Shown: positions 16,572 to 25,842, counted from the first letter of the stretch. The stretch is 64,000 bases of DNA from Streptomyces sp. ASQP_92 (GCF_025399895.1 NZ_JAODUA010000026.1:1-64000); one strand, 5' to 3'. Notes: generated from the letters alone by a model not told the origin. Made by a program: numbers and translations.

Positions 16572-16779
16572 GTACCCTGAGCAACAAAAACCGCTCACCG
16601 GATACCTTTCGGTTACCTCAGAAACAGCTCAAATCTGCCCGTACGTGACATTGGCCACTGCCAAACTGTGCCGACAGCCGGGACTATGGGCCGCCGGCCC
16701 GCGCCAAGGTGACGACCTGCATCACCAGGACGGCCGGTCCCGCACGACCGCATGACCCCTCACAAAGGCGAACTACTCC
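16572..16779. promoter_or_regulatory. Upstream region of the amino-acid permease gene
   Basis: No gene is visible here. The region contains the perfect inverted repeat TTGGC-CACT-GCCAA at 16651-16664 and a cluster of GTTAC/GAAAC-like words at 16599-16625. The latter recall nitrogen-regulator (GlnR) half-sites but the spacing is four rather than six bases. No ribosome binding site stronger than AAAGG (about 16763-16767) precedes ATG 16780. Confidence 0.4.
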
Positions 16780-18240
16780 ATGAGTGACCGCACCATGCCT
16801 GCGGCGGCCGAGCCCCAGAGTGCCCCCGCGGGGGCGACACCGGGCACCCCCCACATCGACGCCGGTGATGCCGGTTACAGCAAGGACCTCAAGTCCCGCC
16901 ACATCAACATGATCGCCATCGGCGGCGCGATAGGCACCGGCCTCTTCCTCGGTGCCGGCGGCCGCATGGCGGGCGCCGGACCCTCGCTCGCGATCGCCTA
17001 CGCGGTCTGCGGCGTCTTCGCCTTCTTCGTCGTCAGGGCCCTCGGCGAGCTCGTGCTCTACCGCCCCTCCTCGGGCGCCTTCGTCTCCTACGCCCGTGAG
17101 TTCATGGGGGAGAAGGGCGCCTACACGGCGGGCTGGCTGTACTTCCTGAACTGGTCGACCACCGCCGTCGCCGACATCACCGCGGCCGCGACCTACGCCC
17201 ACTTCTGGGCCATGTTCAGCAGCGTTCCGCAGTGGGTCTGCGCCCTGGTCGCGCTCGCGGTCGTCCTGACCGCCAACCTCATCTCGGTGAAGTACTTCGG
17301 CGAGATGGAGTTCTGGTTCGCGATCATCAAGGTCGTCGCCCTGGTCGCCTTCATGCTGGTCGGCATCTACCTGGTGGTCACCCAGCACGACGTGGACGGC
17401 TCCACCCCGGGCTTCGCCAACATCACCAACCACGGCGGCATCTTCCCGATGGGCATGCTGCCCATGCTGCTCGTCATCCAGGGCGTCGTCTTCGCGTACG
17501 CCTCGGTCGAACTGTGCGGCGTCGCCGCGGGCGAGACGGAGAACCCGCAGAAGATCCTGCCCAAGGCGATCAACTCGATCATGTGGCGGGTCGGCGTCTT
17601 CTACGTCGGCTCGGTGGTGCTGCTCGCGCTGCTGCTGCCGTACACCGAGTACTCCGAGGGCCAGAGCCCCTTCGTCACCGTCCTCGACAAGATCGGCGTT
17701 CCGGGCGCGGCCGGCGTGATGAACCTCGTGGTCCTCACCGCGGCCCTCTCCAGCCTCAACTCGGGCCTGTACTCCACCGGCCGCATCCTGCGCTCGATGT
17801 CGCTCTCGGGCTCCGCGCCCAAGTTCGTCGGCGTGATGAACAAGGGCAAGGTGCCCTACGGCGGCGTGCTCTTCACCGCCTTCTTCGGTGTCCTCGGCGT
17901 CGCCCTGAACGGCTTCGTGCCCGACGACGCCTTCGAGATCGTGCTGAACTTCGCCTCCATCGGCATCCTCGGCACCTGGGCGATGATCATGATCTGCTCG
18001 CTGCTGTTCTGGCGCCGCGCGCAGGAAGGCGCCCTGGAGCGTCCCTCCTACCGGCTCCCCTGGGCGCCCTACACGCAGATCGTGACGCTGGTCTTCCTCG
18101 CGAGCGTGGCGTTCTTGATGTGGTACGGCGGGGGAGTGGGCCGCACCACGATCTACTGCCTGCCGATCATCGCGGCGCTGCTCGTCGGCGGCTGGTACGT
18201 CGTGCGCAAGCGGGTCGGCGCGATCGCCTCGGCCAAGTAG
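16780..18240 (+). CDS. Amino-acid permease (AAT family; asparagine/lysine-permease-like)
   Basis: A 486-residue permease with twelve transmembrane helices. The AAT-family N-terminal signature is plain: LKSRHINMIAIGGAIGTGLF (residues about 36-55), then PSSGAFVSYAREFMG, GVAAGETENPQKILPKAINS and a hydrophilic C terminus. From memory the closest relatives are AnsP-like L-asparagine permeases, but related proteins carry other amino acids. It is transcribed alone and followed by a strong terminator. Confidence 0.87.
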   Translation: MSDRTMPAAAEPQSAPAGATPGTPHIDAGDAGYSKDLKSRHINMIAIGGAIGTGLFLGAGGRMAGAGPSLAIAYAVCGVFAFFVVRALGELVLYRPSSGAFVSYAREFMGEKGAYTAGWLYFLNWSTTAVADITAAATYAHFWAMFSSVPQWVCALVALAVVLTANLISVKYFGEMEFWFAIIKVVALVAFMLVGIYLVVTQHDVDGSTPGFANITNHGGIFPMGMLPMLLVIQGVVFAYASVELCGVAAGETENPQKILPKAINSIMWRVGVFYVGSVVLLALLLPYTEYSEGQSPFVTVLDKIGVPGAAGVMNLVVLTAALSSLNSGLYSTGRILRSMSLSGSAPKFVGVMNKGKVPYGGVLFTAFFGVLGVALNGFVPDDAFEIVLNFASIGILGTWAMIMICSLLFWRRAQEGALERPSYRLPWAPYTQIVTLVFLASVAFLMWYGGGVGRTTIYCLPIIAALLVGGWYVVRKRVGAIASAK

Positions 18241-18256
18241 GCGCGAAGCCCCCAGA

Positions 18257-18290
18257 GGGCGGCACCCCCGGCGACGGGGGTGCCGCCCTT
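18257..18290 (+). terminator. Intrinsic terminator after the permease
   Basis: A perfect 14-bp stem (18257-18270 with 18275-18288) closes a GCGA tetraloop and is followed by only two T residues, as is usual for Streptomyces terminators. It lies between convergent genes and may serve the TetR gene as well. Confidence 0.85.
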
Positions 18291-18333
18291 CAGCATGCCG
18301 GGGCCCGGCCCGGCACGCGCAGGCACGCGGTGC

Positions 18334-19041
18334 TCAGGCCCGTACGTGCCGCAAGCGGGCCGCGGCCGCCGCGAGCATCATGTCCAGGGCGGCCGGATAG
18401 GCGCTGCGGCCCATCTCCGCCACCAGCGTCGGCGCGGTCGCGGCCACATGCGGATGGGTGTCCGCGGGAAGCCGCGCATAGCGGTCCCGCCAGGTCCGCT
18501 CCTCCAGCGCCCGGGACTCCTCGGGCAGCGTGAGCACGGCGGCGTCGAGCGCCGCGAACGACAGCGTCTGGTCGACGAACACGTGGTAGATCCGCACCGC
18601 CTCGGCGTCCGGGAACCCGGCGTCGCGCAGGATTCCCAGGATCGTCTCCACCGACCGCATCTCGTGCGCCCGACCGGTCACCCGGGTGCAGGTGAGCATC
18701 GCCGCCTGTGGATGGGCCTGGTAGTCGGCGTGGATGCGCAGCCCGAGCGAGCGCAGATCCGCCCGCCACTCGCCGGTCGGCCGCCAGGTCCGCAGGGTGC
18801 GGCCGATGAGCTCGTCCGCCACCGCGAGCAACAGGTCGTCGGTGTCCTGGAAGTACCGGTAGAGGGCGCTGGGATCCGCGCCGAGGGCCGTGCCGAGCCG
18901 GCGCACGGTCAGGGCCGCCGCGCCGTGCTCGCCGATCAGCCGCAGCGCGGTCTCCACGATCAGCTCCTCGGACAGGACCGTGCCCCGCTTGGTGGGCCGC
19001 CGCCGGCGCCGCTGCCCGTCCGCCACGACTCGCTCGTTCAT
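18334..19041 (-). CDS. TetR-family regulator, divergent from permease/amidohydrolase
   Basis: A 235-residue TetR protein. The DNA-binding region is in residues about 20-65 (IVETALRLIGEHGAAALTVRR, then ALGADPSALYRYFQDTDDLL), preceded by a basic arm RRRRRPTKRG. The C-terminal half resembles TetR_C proteins. ATG 19041 is favoured over GTG 19050, which overlaps the GTAGGG ribosome binding site. It is divergent from the permease/amidohydrolase genes and probably controls them. Confidence 0.85.
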   Translation of the reverse strand: MNERVVADGQRRRRRPTKRGTVLSEELIVETALRLIGEHGAAALTVRRLGTALGADPSALYRYFQDTDDLLLAVADELIGRTLRTWRPTGEWRADLRSLGLRIHADYQAHPQAAMLTCTRVTGRAHEMRSVETILGILRDAGFPDAEAVRIYHVFVDQTLSFAALDAAVLTLPEESRALEERTWRDRYARLPADTHPHVAATAPTLVAEMGRSAYPAALDMMLAAAAARLRHVRA

Positions 19042-19072
19042 GGGCGGCACCCTACGAACCGGGCGCCCTTAT

Positions 19073-19087
19073 GACAACAGCGTTGAC
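19073..19087. promoter_or_regulatory. Candidate TetR operator between divergent genes
   Basis: GACAACAGCGTTGAC is a 15-bp imperfect palindrome with GNCAAC/GTTGNC arms, midway between the divergent TetR (start 19041) and permease (start 19160) genes. Similar GTTG-containing dyads are common for TetR repressors in Streptomyces. Confidence 0.5.
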
Positions 19088-19159
19088 GCATCCGCCGCAT
19101 CCGGAGTTCGATGTGCCGCCATCGGGGCCGAAGCGCCCCCCTCGGCGAAGGAGCCCCTT

Positions 19160-20665
19160 GTGCGCACTCCCTACGGCAGCGGCCCGCCACCCGTTCTGCG
19201 CAAGAGCCTCGGCCTCGTCGACGGGGTCGCCATCGCCGCCTCCTCCACGGCGGCCACCACCAGCATCGGCATCGGACTCGGCGTCACCGCGGGCGCCGTG
19301 GGACTGCATCTGCCGATCGTCATGATCCTCGCGTTCCTGCCGATCCTGGGCATCGCGAGCGCCTACACCCGGCTCAACAAGGTCGAGCCCAACATGGGCA
19401 GCGGCTATGTGTGGGTGGGCCGGTCGCTCAGCCCCTGGCTCGGCTTCCTGACCGGCTGGATCGGCATCGTCTCGACCGTCGTCTTCCTCGCCTACACCAC
19501 GGCCGTCACCGGCTCCGCCCTGCTCCAACTGGCGGGCGAGGCACGCCTGGACAGCGTGGGCGGGCTGCGCCTCGACCCCGACTCGACGGCCCAGTCCACC
19601 GCCCTCGGCATCGTCGTCCTGATCGCCGTCACCTTCACCGCGGTCGTCGGAACCCGCTCGGCCGCCACCCTCCAGAAGTGGCTCCTCGTCTTCGAGTACG
19701 CCGTGCTCCTCGGCTTCTGCGGCTACGGACTGATCGAGGGCCCCCACCCCTTCAGCCTCGACTGGCTGAACCCCTTCACCATCCCCTCCGGCCACGACCT
19801 CGCCCAGGGGCTGCTGCTCTCCGTCTTCTGTTACTGGGGCTTCGAGTCCACCTTCAGCGTGAACGAGGAGGTCAAGGATCCCGAGGACGCCTCCAGAGCC
19901 GGTCTCATCACCCTGTTCACCATGCTCGGCCTTTTCCTGCTCGGCTCGTTCGCCTTCCAACGGGTGCTCTCCGTCGAGGAGTTGACCGGCCACGGCGCCC
20001 AGGGCCTCACCTTCTTCGGCGACCGGCTCGCCGCCCAGCCGCTCGCCGCCCTCCCCCTGGTGGCTCTGACCTTCTCGGCCGTCGCCTCACTCCAGTCCGG
20101 CGTGATCCCCACCGTGCGCGGCATGTTCGCGATGAGCCGCGACCGCACACTCGGCCCGCTCTGGCTCAAGGTCAGCCCCCGATACGGAACCCCGGCGGCG
20201 GGCACGGTCGCGATCGGCTGCGCGGCGGCGGCCATCGCCGTCCTCTCGCTGCTGATCCCCAGGATCGGCGACCTGATCCTGGCCTCCGTCAACGCCATCG
20301 GGATCGTGGTGTCGCTCTACTACGCGCTGACGGCGCTGGCCGCCGCGAGCCGTTTCCGCGGTGCGCTGCGTGAGGGGGCGGCCGAGGCCGCGCGGGCGGT
20401 GGTGATCCCGGCCCTGAGCGCGCTGTTCCTGCTCGGCCTCGGCGGCTATCTCGCCTGGACCTTCTACACCTCCGCCGACCACTTCGAAGTCAGCCCCGAC
20501 AATGGGTGGTTCATGCTCCTGTGCCCCACGGCGATGCTGCTCAGCGGCTTCGCCGTCGCGGCCTGGGCCAAGTGGGTGCGGAAGTCCCCCTACTTCGTCA
20601 CCGGCCGCCCGACCCCGCCCACGGAATCGGCGCCCCCGCCCGCCACCGCTCCCGAAACCGTTTGA
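19160..20665 (+). CDS. APC-superfamily permease paired with an amidohydrolase
   Basis: A 501-residue transporter with about twelve helices. SLGLVDGVAIAASSTAATTS is the first helix and ESTFSVNEEVKDPEDASRAG is the conserved loop after helix 6. GTG 19160 is preceded by AAGGAG at a spacing of six bases; the open frame upstream crosses the divergent promoter and is not used. The amidohydrolase begins 72 bp downstream, so this permease probably imports its amide-containing substrate or an amine/amino acid released by it. Confidence 0.85.
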   Translation: MRTPYGSGPPPVLRKSLGLVDGVAIAASSTAATTSIGIGLGVTAGAVGLHLPIVMILAFLPILGIASAYTRLNKVEPNMGSGYVWVGRSLSPWLGFLTGWIGIVSTVVFLAYTTAVTGSALLQLAGEARLDSVGGLRLDPDSTAQSTALGIVVLIAVTFTAVVGTRSAATLQKWLLVFEYAVLLGFCGYGLIEGPHPFSLDWLNPFTIPSGHDLAQGLLLSVFCYWGFESTFSVNEEVKDPEDASRAGLITLFTMLGLFLLGSFAFQRVLSVEELTGHGAQGLTFFGDRLAAQPLAALPLVALTFSAVASLQSGVIPTVRGMFAMSRDRTLGPLWLKVSPRYGTPAAGTVAIGCAAAAIAVLSLLIPRIGDLILASVNAIGIVVSLYYALTALAAASRFRGALREGAAEAARAVVIPALSALFLLGLGGYLAWTFYTSADHFEVSPDNGWFMLLCPTAMLLSGFAVAAWAKWVRKSPYFVTGRPTPPTESAPPPATAPETV

Positions 20666-20737
20666 AAAACCGCCAGTACGGGGCGCCACCGGGCCCGTAC
20701 CGAACCGACCGAACCCGATTCGCCCCTCCCGCACAGA

Positions 20738-22393
20738 ATGGATCCGCGCATGCGCCACGACCCCGCCGACCTCGTCTTCACCGGCGGTCCGGTCCTCACC
20801 CTGGACGCCGCCCGCTCCCGCGCCACCACGGTGGCCGTCACCGGGGACCGGATCACCGCCGTCGGCCACGACGAGGTGCGCGAACTGATCGGCCCGAAGA
20901 CCGAAGTCGTCGACCTGGGCGGCAAGTTGCTGATCCCCGGCTTCCAGGACGCCCATGTCCACCCGGTGTCCGCGGGCATCGAGCTGGCCCGCTGCGACCT
21001 CACGGGCCTGCGTACGGCCACCGACACCGTGGCCGCCGTGCGGGCCTACGCCGACGCCCACCCGGACCAGGAGTGGATCACCGGCGGCGGTTGGTCCATG
21101 GAGGCCTTCGAAGGGGGCAGCCCCACGCGCGAACTGCTCGACCGCGTACTGCCCGACCGTCCCGTCTACCTCCCCAACCGGGACCACCACGGCGCCTGGG
21201 TCAACTCCCGCGCCCTGGAACTCGCCGGGATCACCCGGGACACCCCCGACCCGGCCGACGGCCGCATCGAACGCGACGCCTCGGGCGAGCCCAACGGGCT
21301 GCTCCAGGAGGGCGCCATGGACCTGGTCGGCCGGCTCACCCCCCGCTCCACCCCGGCCGAGCGGCTCGCCGCCCTGCTGCGCGCCCAGGCGCATCTGCAC
21401 GCGTACGGCATCACCGCCTGGCAGGACGCGATCGTCGGGCGCTTCGGCTCGATGGACGACCCCGCCGACGCCTATGTGACGGCCGCCCGCGACGGCTCGC
21501 TGACCGCCCGGGTCGTCGGCGCCCTGTGGTGGGACCGCGACCGCGGCGCCGAACAGATACCCGAACTGGTCGAGCGGCGACGGGAGTTGAGCGTGGGCCG
21601 CTTCCGCGCGGGCGCCGTGAAGATCATGCAGGACGGGGTCGCGGAGACCGGCACCGCGGCGCTGCTCGGCCCCTACCTCGACAGCTGCGGCTGCGCCACC
21701 GCCAACACCGGCACCAGCTTCGTCGACCCGGCCCAACTGCGCTCGTACGTCTCCGAGTTGGACGCGCTCGGCTTCCAGGCCCACTTCCACGCGCTCGGCG
21801 ACCGGGCCGTGCGCGAGGCGCTCGACGCGGTGCAGGCGGCCCGCGAGAAGAACGGCTGGAGCGACACCCGGCCGCATCTCGCCCACCTCCAGATCGTCCA
21901 TCCCGATGACATCGGCCGCTTCCGCGCCCTGGGCGCCACCGCCAACATCCAGCCCCTGTGGGCCTCTCATGAACCCCAGATGGACGAGTTGACCATCCCC
22001 TTCCTGGGGGCGGAGCGCGCGGGATGGCAGTACCCGTTCGCGGCGCTGCTGCGCTCCGGGGCGACGGTGGCGGCGGGCTCGGACTGGCCGGTGAGCAGCC
22101 CCGACCCGATGCAGGGCATCCACACGGCCGTCAACCGGATCGCGCCCGGCGAGAACGGCCCGGTGTTCCTGCCGGAGCAGCGCATCGGCCTGACCGCCGC
22201 CTTCGCCGCGTACACCTCGGGCACGGCGTATGTGAACCACCTCGACGACACGGGGTCGATCCGCGCGGGCGCGCTCGCCGACCTCGCGGTGCTCGACCGG
22301 GACCCATACGCGGGGCCCGCGCAGGAGATCGGGGAGACGCGGGTCCTGGCGACCTACGTCGGCGGCCGACGGGTGCACGATGCCACCTCATAG
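20738..22393 (+). CDS. Metal-dependent amidohydrolase (YtcJ / N-substituted-formamide deformylase type)
   Basis: A 551-residue amidohydrolase. The metal-binding H-x-H is in GFQDAHVHP, the later metal ligands in HFHALGDRA and HLQIVHPDD, and the catalytic Asp in [13 protein letters not shown]. The C-terminal beta-sandwich ends with [14 protein letters not shown]. This branch (YtcJ, NfdA, LAF3) hydrolyses amide or formamide bonds; the precise substrate is unknown. ATG 20738 and ATG 20750 are both possible and neither has a clear ribosome binding site, so coupling to or leader-mediated expression with the permease is possible. Likely controlled by the TetR gene at 18334. Confidence 0.82.
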   Translation: MDPRMRHDPADLVFTGGPVLTLDAARSRATTVAVTGDRITAVGHDEVRELIGPKTEVVDLGGKLLIPGFQDAHVHPVSAGIELARCDLTGLRTATDTVAAVRAYADAHPDQEWITGGGWSMEAFEGGSPTRELLDRVLPDRPVYLPNRDHHGAWVNSRALELAGITRDTPDPADGRIERDASGEPNGLLQEGAMDLVGRLTPRSTPAERLAALLRAQAHLHAYGITAWQDAIVGRFGSMDDPADAYVTAARDGSLTARVVGALWWDRDRGAEQIPELVERRRELSVGRFRAGAVKIMQDGVAETGTAALLGPYLDSCGCATANTGTSFVDPAQLRSYVSELDALGFQAHFHALGDRAVREALDAVQAAREKNGWSDTRPHLAHLQIVHPDDIGRFRALGATANIQPLWASHEPQMDELTIPFLGAERAGWQYPFAALLRSGATVAAGSDWPVSSPDPMQGIHTAVNRIAPGENGPVFLPEQRIGLTAAFAAYTSGTAYVNHLDDTGSIRAGALADLAVLDRDPYAGPAQEIGETRVLATYVGGRRVHDATS

Positions 22394-22411
22394 GGTGTAT
22401 TCCTGATTCAT

Positions 22412-22422
22412 CCGACGGTCGG
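22412..22422. promoter_or_regulatory. Inverted repeat upstream of mscR
   Basis: CCGAC-G-GTCGG is a perfect inverted repeat 22 bp before the mscR start, followed by TAC. The arms equal those of the TetR-type site at 6013-6028, but the spacer is one base instead of two, so it may belong to another regulator or be part of the core promoter. Confidence 0.35.
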
Positions 22423-22443
22423 TACGGAACAGGGAGTGGCGGT

Positions 22444-23532
22444 ATGGCGCAGCAGGTCCAAGGGGTCATCGCACCGGGAAAGAACCAGCCCCTACGGGTG
22501 GAGACCATCGTGGTGCCCGACCCGGGCCCCGGCGAGGCGGTGGTGAAGATCCAGGCCTGCGGCGTCTGCCACACCGACCTGCACTACAAGCAGGGCGGCA
22601 TCAACGACGACTTCCCGTTCCTGCTCGGCCATGAGGCCTCCGGAATCGTGGAGTCGGTGGGCGAGGGCGTCACCGACGTCGCGCCCGGCGACTTCGTGAT
22701 CCTCAACTGGCGTGCGGTGTGCGGAAGTTGCCGCGCCTGTCTGCGCGGCCGTCCGCAGTACTGCTTCAACACGCACAACGCGCGTCAGAAGATGACGCTC
22801 CTCGACGGAGGGGCCGAGCTGTCGCCCGCGCTCGGCATCGGCGCGTTCGCCGAGAAGACCCTGGTCGCGGCCGGCCAGTGCACCAAGGTCGACCCGACGG
22901 TCTCGCCGGCCGTGGCGGGTCTGCTCGGCTGCGGGGTGATGGCGGGCATCGGCGCGGCCATCAACACCGGCAACGTCGGCCGGGGCGACTCCGTCGCGGT
23001 CATCGGCTGCGGCGGCGTCGGCGACGCGGCGATCGTGGGCGCCCGGCTCGCGGGCGCGGCCCGGATCATCGCCGTCGACATCGACGACCGCAAACTGGCG
23101 ACGGCCCAGGCCATGGGCGCCACCCACACGGTCAACTCCCGCGCCCAGGACGCCGTCGAGACGATCCGCGAACTGACCGGGGGCCATGGCGCGGACGTCG
23201 TCATCGAGGCGGTGGGCCACCCCGAGACGTACAAGCAGGCGTTCTACGCGCGCGACCTGGCGGGCACGGTCGTCCTGGTCGGCGTGCCGACCCCCGAGAT
23301 GACCCTGGAGCTCCCCCTCCTGGACGTCTTCGGCCGGGGCGGCGCCCTGAAGTCCTCCTGGTACGGCGACTGTCTGCCCTCCCGGGACTTCCCGATGCTG
23401 ATCGACCTGCACCAGCAGGGCCGGATCGACCTGGGAGCGTTCGTCACGGAGACGATCGCGCTCGACGAGGTCGAGAAGGCCTTCGAGCGGATGCACGAAG
23501 GGGATGTGCTGCGTTCGGTGGTGGTGTTCTGA
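22444..23532 (+). CDS. mscR: S-(hydroxymethyl)mycothiol dehydrogenase (mycothiol-dependent formaldehyde dehydrogenase)
   Basis: A 362-residue zinc alcohol dehydrogenase. Catalytic zinc Cys is in [12 protein letters not shown] and His in [10 protein letters not shown]; the structural zinc site is the four-cysteine lobe [15 protein letters not shown]; the NAD site is [17 protein letters not shown]. From memory the sequence, including [16 protein letters not shown] and [17 protein letters not shown], is that of the actinobacterial MscR/AdhE2 family, which oxidises the formaldehyde-mycothiol adduct (and S-nitrosomycothiol). The metallo-beta-lactamase-fold partner follows, as in mycobacteria. GGGAG precedes ATG 22444. 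Confidence 0.9.
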   Translation: MAQQVQGVIAPGKNQPLRVETIVVPDPGPGEAVVKIQACGVCHTDLHYKQGGINDDFPFLLGHEASGIVESVGEGVTDVAPGDFVILNWRAVCGSCRACLRGRPQYCFNTHNARQKMTLLDGGAELSPALGIGAFAEKTLVAAGQCTKVDPTVSPAVAGLLGCGVMAGIGAAINTGNVGRGDSVAVIGCGGVGDAAIVGARLAGAARIIAVDIDDRKLATAQAMGATHTVNSRAQDAVETIRELTGGHGADVVIEAVGHPETYKQAFYARDLAGTVVLVGVPTPEMTLELPLLDVFGRGGALKSSWYGDCLPSRDFPMLIDLHQQGRIDLGAFVTETIALDEVEKAFERMHEGDVLRSVVVF

Positions 23533-23615
23533 TGTCGCCTCGCGCAGGTGGGGGGAGTTCTGACGGCGGTGGAGTTCCGACTTCGCCCATTCGCACACGT
23601 ATGAGGAATTTCTGA
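23532..23615 (+). CDS. 27-residue mini-ORF coupled to both neighbours
   Basis: An ATG that shares its A with the mscR stop (TGATG) opens a frame of 27 codons whose stop TGA shares its A with the ATG of the next gene (again TGATG). The predicted peptide is rich in Gly, Ser, Arg and Pro, begins MSPRAGGG and ends RTRMRNF. Third codon positions are far less G/C-rich than in neighbours, which argues against a long-conserved protein. TTCTGATGTC occurs at both ends, so the segment may be an 83-bp insertion or tandem duplication that kept ribosomes moving from mscR to the hydrolase gene. Confidence 0.4.
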   Translation: MSPRAGGGSSDGGGVPTSPIRTRMRNF

Positions 23616-24250
23616 TGTCAGTTCGCGCGCGTATCGATCATCTGGTCACGTCAGGCACGTTCGCTCTCGACGGCGGTACGTGGGACGTCGACAACAACGT
23701 ATGGATCGTCGGGGACGACGAGGAAGCCGTCGTCATCGACGCGGCGCACGACGCCGAGGCGATCCTGGCGGCGCTCGGCGGCCGCACGCTCCGGGCGATC
23801 GTGTGCACCCACGCCCACAACGACCACATCGACGCGGCGCCGGCGCTTGCGGAGGCGACGGGTGCGCCGATCCTCCTCCACCCGGCGGACCTCCCGCTGT
23901 GGAAGCTGACCCATCCGGACCGGCTTCTCGACGGTGAACTCGCCGACGGCGAGGCCGTGTTGGTCGCGGACGTGGTCCTGAAGGTCCTGCACACCCCCGG
24001 CCACGCCCCCGGCGCGGTCTGCCTCCACGCCCCGGCCCTCGGCACGGTCTTCACGGGCGACACCCTGTTCGCGGGGGGCCCGGGAGCGACGGGCCGCTCG
24101 TTCTCCCACTTCCCGACGATCATCGACTCGATCAGGGAGCGGTTGCTGACGCTGCCGGGAGAGACGGTGGTCCTCACGGGGCATGGGGACGGGACGACGA
24201 TCGGCGCGGAGGCGGGGGGTTTGGAGGGGTGGGTGGCTCGGGGGCACTGA
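23615..24250 (+). CDS. Metallo-beta-lactamase-fold hydrolase, partner of MscR
   Basis: A 211-residue MBL-fold protein with the dinuclear zinc signature THAHNDHIDAAP (H-x-H-x-D-H), the later His in TPGHAPGAVC, Asp in FTGDTLF and a terminal His in VLTGHGDGTT: glyoxalase-II-like. The neighbour MscR makes S-formylmycothiol, so a thioesterase releasing formate and mycothiol is an attractive role; this is inference from conserved adjacency in actinobacteria. GAGG lies about 10 bp upstream of ATG 23615. Confidence 0.83.
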   Translation: MSVRARIDHLVTSGTFALDGGTWDVDNNVWIVGDDEEAVVIDAAHDAEAILAALGGRTLRAIVCTHAHNDHIDAAPALAEATGAPILLHPADLPLWKLTHPDRLLDGELADGEAVLVADVVLKVLHTPGHAPGAVCLHAPALGTVFTGDTLFAGGPGATGRSFSHFPTIIDSIRERLLTLPGETVVLTGHGDGTTIGAEAGGLEGWVARGH

Positions 24251-24828
24251 CGCGTCCCTGGGCGGTGCGGTTGCGTCCCGGGGGCGGGGGGTCCTCTTGC
24301 CGTTCCGGCCGGCTTTCCTTTGGTCCGCCGGGTGGCCCCCCTCTGGCCTTCGGGCCGGGTGCGGGGCCGCCCTTCGGGCGGGGGAGGGGGGTGGGTGCCT
24401 CGGCTGAGGGGGGGGGGGGTACGTCTTGCGCAGTTCCCCGCGCCCCTTGGGGTCGTTTTCGTCCTCGGGTTGTGGTGGGCTGGTCGCGCAGTTCCCCGCG
24501 CCCCCAAAACCCTATGTCCGCCTCGCGCCGTGGTCGCTTCTCGCGCAGTTCCCCGCGCCCCTTAGCGGTACTGGTGCTGGCCCGCATCGGGCAACCTCAG
24601 CCCGTCCGGCGTTTGAGGACGAGCGCCCTTAAGGCGCGAACGGGGTCTGGGGCGGAGCCCCAGGAGGGCCGGAACGAACCAACCCGCTGCACGGGCGGGT
24701 GGGTGGGCGAGGCGCCTCGGGGTCTGGGGCGGAGCCCCAGAGGGCCCGGAACCGACCAACCCCGCTGCACGGGCGGGTGGGTGGGCGAAGGTGCCCGGGG
24801 CCTGGGGCGGAGCCTCAGGAAGTCCACC
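24251..24828. repeat. Composite intergenic repeat element, copy 2
   Basis: No gene is seen in these 578 bases between convergent operons. The minus-strand form of the array motif (GCGCAGTTCCCCGCGCC) starts at 24428, 24486 and 24543, spacings 58 and 57. It is followed by the conserved word cluster at 24598-24640 and then by a 77-78-bp tandem repeat (24641-24717, 24718-24795, partial from 24796), each unit carrying the hairpin CTGGGGC-GGA-GCCCCAG and GCACGGGCGGGTGGGTGGGC. The order of parts, read on the minus strand, is the same as at 1-420. Confidence 0.85.
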
Positions 24829-25842
24829 TCAGCCGCCCACACCCCCGGAGGGTTTCGGGGAGGGGCGGGGAGGGGCAACCCCCGCCGAAGGCGACAACCC
24901 GTACACCCCCCGAGCCGTCCCCCCGAACACCGCCCGCCGCTCACCCACCCCCAACCCCGCCACCAACCCCCGCCCCGCCCCCAACACCCCCTCGTACGAC
25001 GCCGCCAGCCGGCACACGGGCCAGTCCGACCCCCACATCACCCGCCCAGGCCCGAACGCGTCCAGCACCACCTCCGCGTACGGCCGAAGATCCGCGAGCG
25101 TCCAGCGCGTCCAGGACGCCTCCGTCACCATCCCGGACAGCTTGCACACCGTGTTCGGCAGCGCCGCAAGCGCGCGCACGTCCGAGGCCCAGGGCTCAAG
25201 GGCCCCCGAGGCGATCGGCGGCTTCCCCAAGTGGTCGAGGACGAGGGTGAGTCCGGGATGGAGCGCGGCGGCCCGGACGCACGCGGGCAGCTGACCGGGG
25301 AGGACCACCAGGTCGTAGACGAGCCCCGCGTCCGCCACGGCCCCCAGCCCCCGCGCCACATCGGGACGCAGCAGCCACGAGGGGTCCCGCTCGCCCTGCA
25401 CCTGGTGCCGGATCCCGACCAGGCGGTCGCCGCCGGGAAGCTCCCGGAGCCGGGCCAGCTCGTCGGCGACGCCCGGCGCGGTGAGGTCGGTCCAGCCGAC
25501 GACCCCCGCCACGAGATCGCTGCCGTCCGCGAGGGCCAGGAGTTCGGGGGTCTCCTCCGCCACGGTCACGGTCTGCACGAGCACGGTCGCCCCGACACCG
25601 GCGGCCCTCGCCTCGGTCCGCAGGTCGTCGAGCGTGAAGTCCCGTCGCAGCGGGGCGAGTTCGGGGCCGTTGATCCAGTCCTGATCACGCACCCCGAGCT
25701 CCCACACATGGTGATGCGCATCGACGGCCTCCGCGAGTTCGACGGCTTCCGCGACTTCGACGGCCTCTGCGACTTCGGAGACGTCGGCGGCCACGTCGGA
25801 CACGTCGGACACGTCGGCCACGGCGACCTCGGCGGGGCTCAC
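24829..25842 (-). CDS. Amidohydrolase_2 family lactonase (probable L-fuconolactonase)
   Basis: A 337-residue amidohydrolase. The core begins with VDAHHHVWELG (H-x-H-type metal site) and contains LVLDHLGKPPI and MWGSDWPVC with the catalytic Asp, the pattern of L-fucono-1,5-lactone and L-rhamnono-lactone hydrolases. GTG 25842 overlaps the mutarotase stop as GTGA and is therefore chosen, although it gives an unusual 40-residue lead made of repeating AEAVE and DVSDV units encoded by 18-bp and 9-bp DNA repeats. The C terminus is Pro/Ser-rich and runs to the edge of repeat element 2. Third gene of a coupled three-gene L-fucose operon. Confidence 0.82.
   Translation of the reverse strand: MSPAEVAVADVSDVSDVAADVSEVAEAVEVAEAVELAEAVDAHHHVWELGVRDQDWINGPELAPLRRDFTLDDLRTEARAAGVGATVLVQTVTVAEETPELLALADGSDLVAGVVGWTDLTAPGVADELARLRELPGGDRLVGIRHQVQGERDPSWLLRPDVARGLGAVADAGLVYDLVVLPGQLPACVRAAALHPGLTLVLDHLGKPPIASGALEPWASDVRALAALPNTVCKLSGMVTEASWTRWTLADLRPYAEVVLDAFGPGRVMWGSDWPVCRLAASYEGVLGAGRGLVAGLGVGERRAVFGGTARGVYGLSPSAGVAPPRPSPKPSGGVGG

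Noticed and set aside
16599-16625. GlnR nitrogen box
   Set aside because: GTTAC and GAAAC words are present but separated by four bases instead of the six expected, so the case is too weak.
22412-22422. Third binding site of the TetR protein at 3112
   Set aside because: The arms match but the spacer is one base shorter and the neighbouring genes are unrelated; kept only as a low-confidence inverted repeat.
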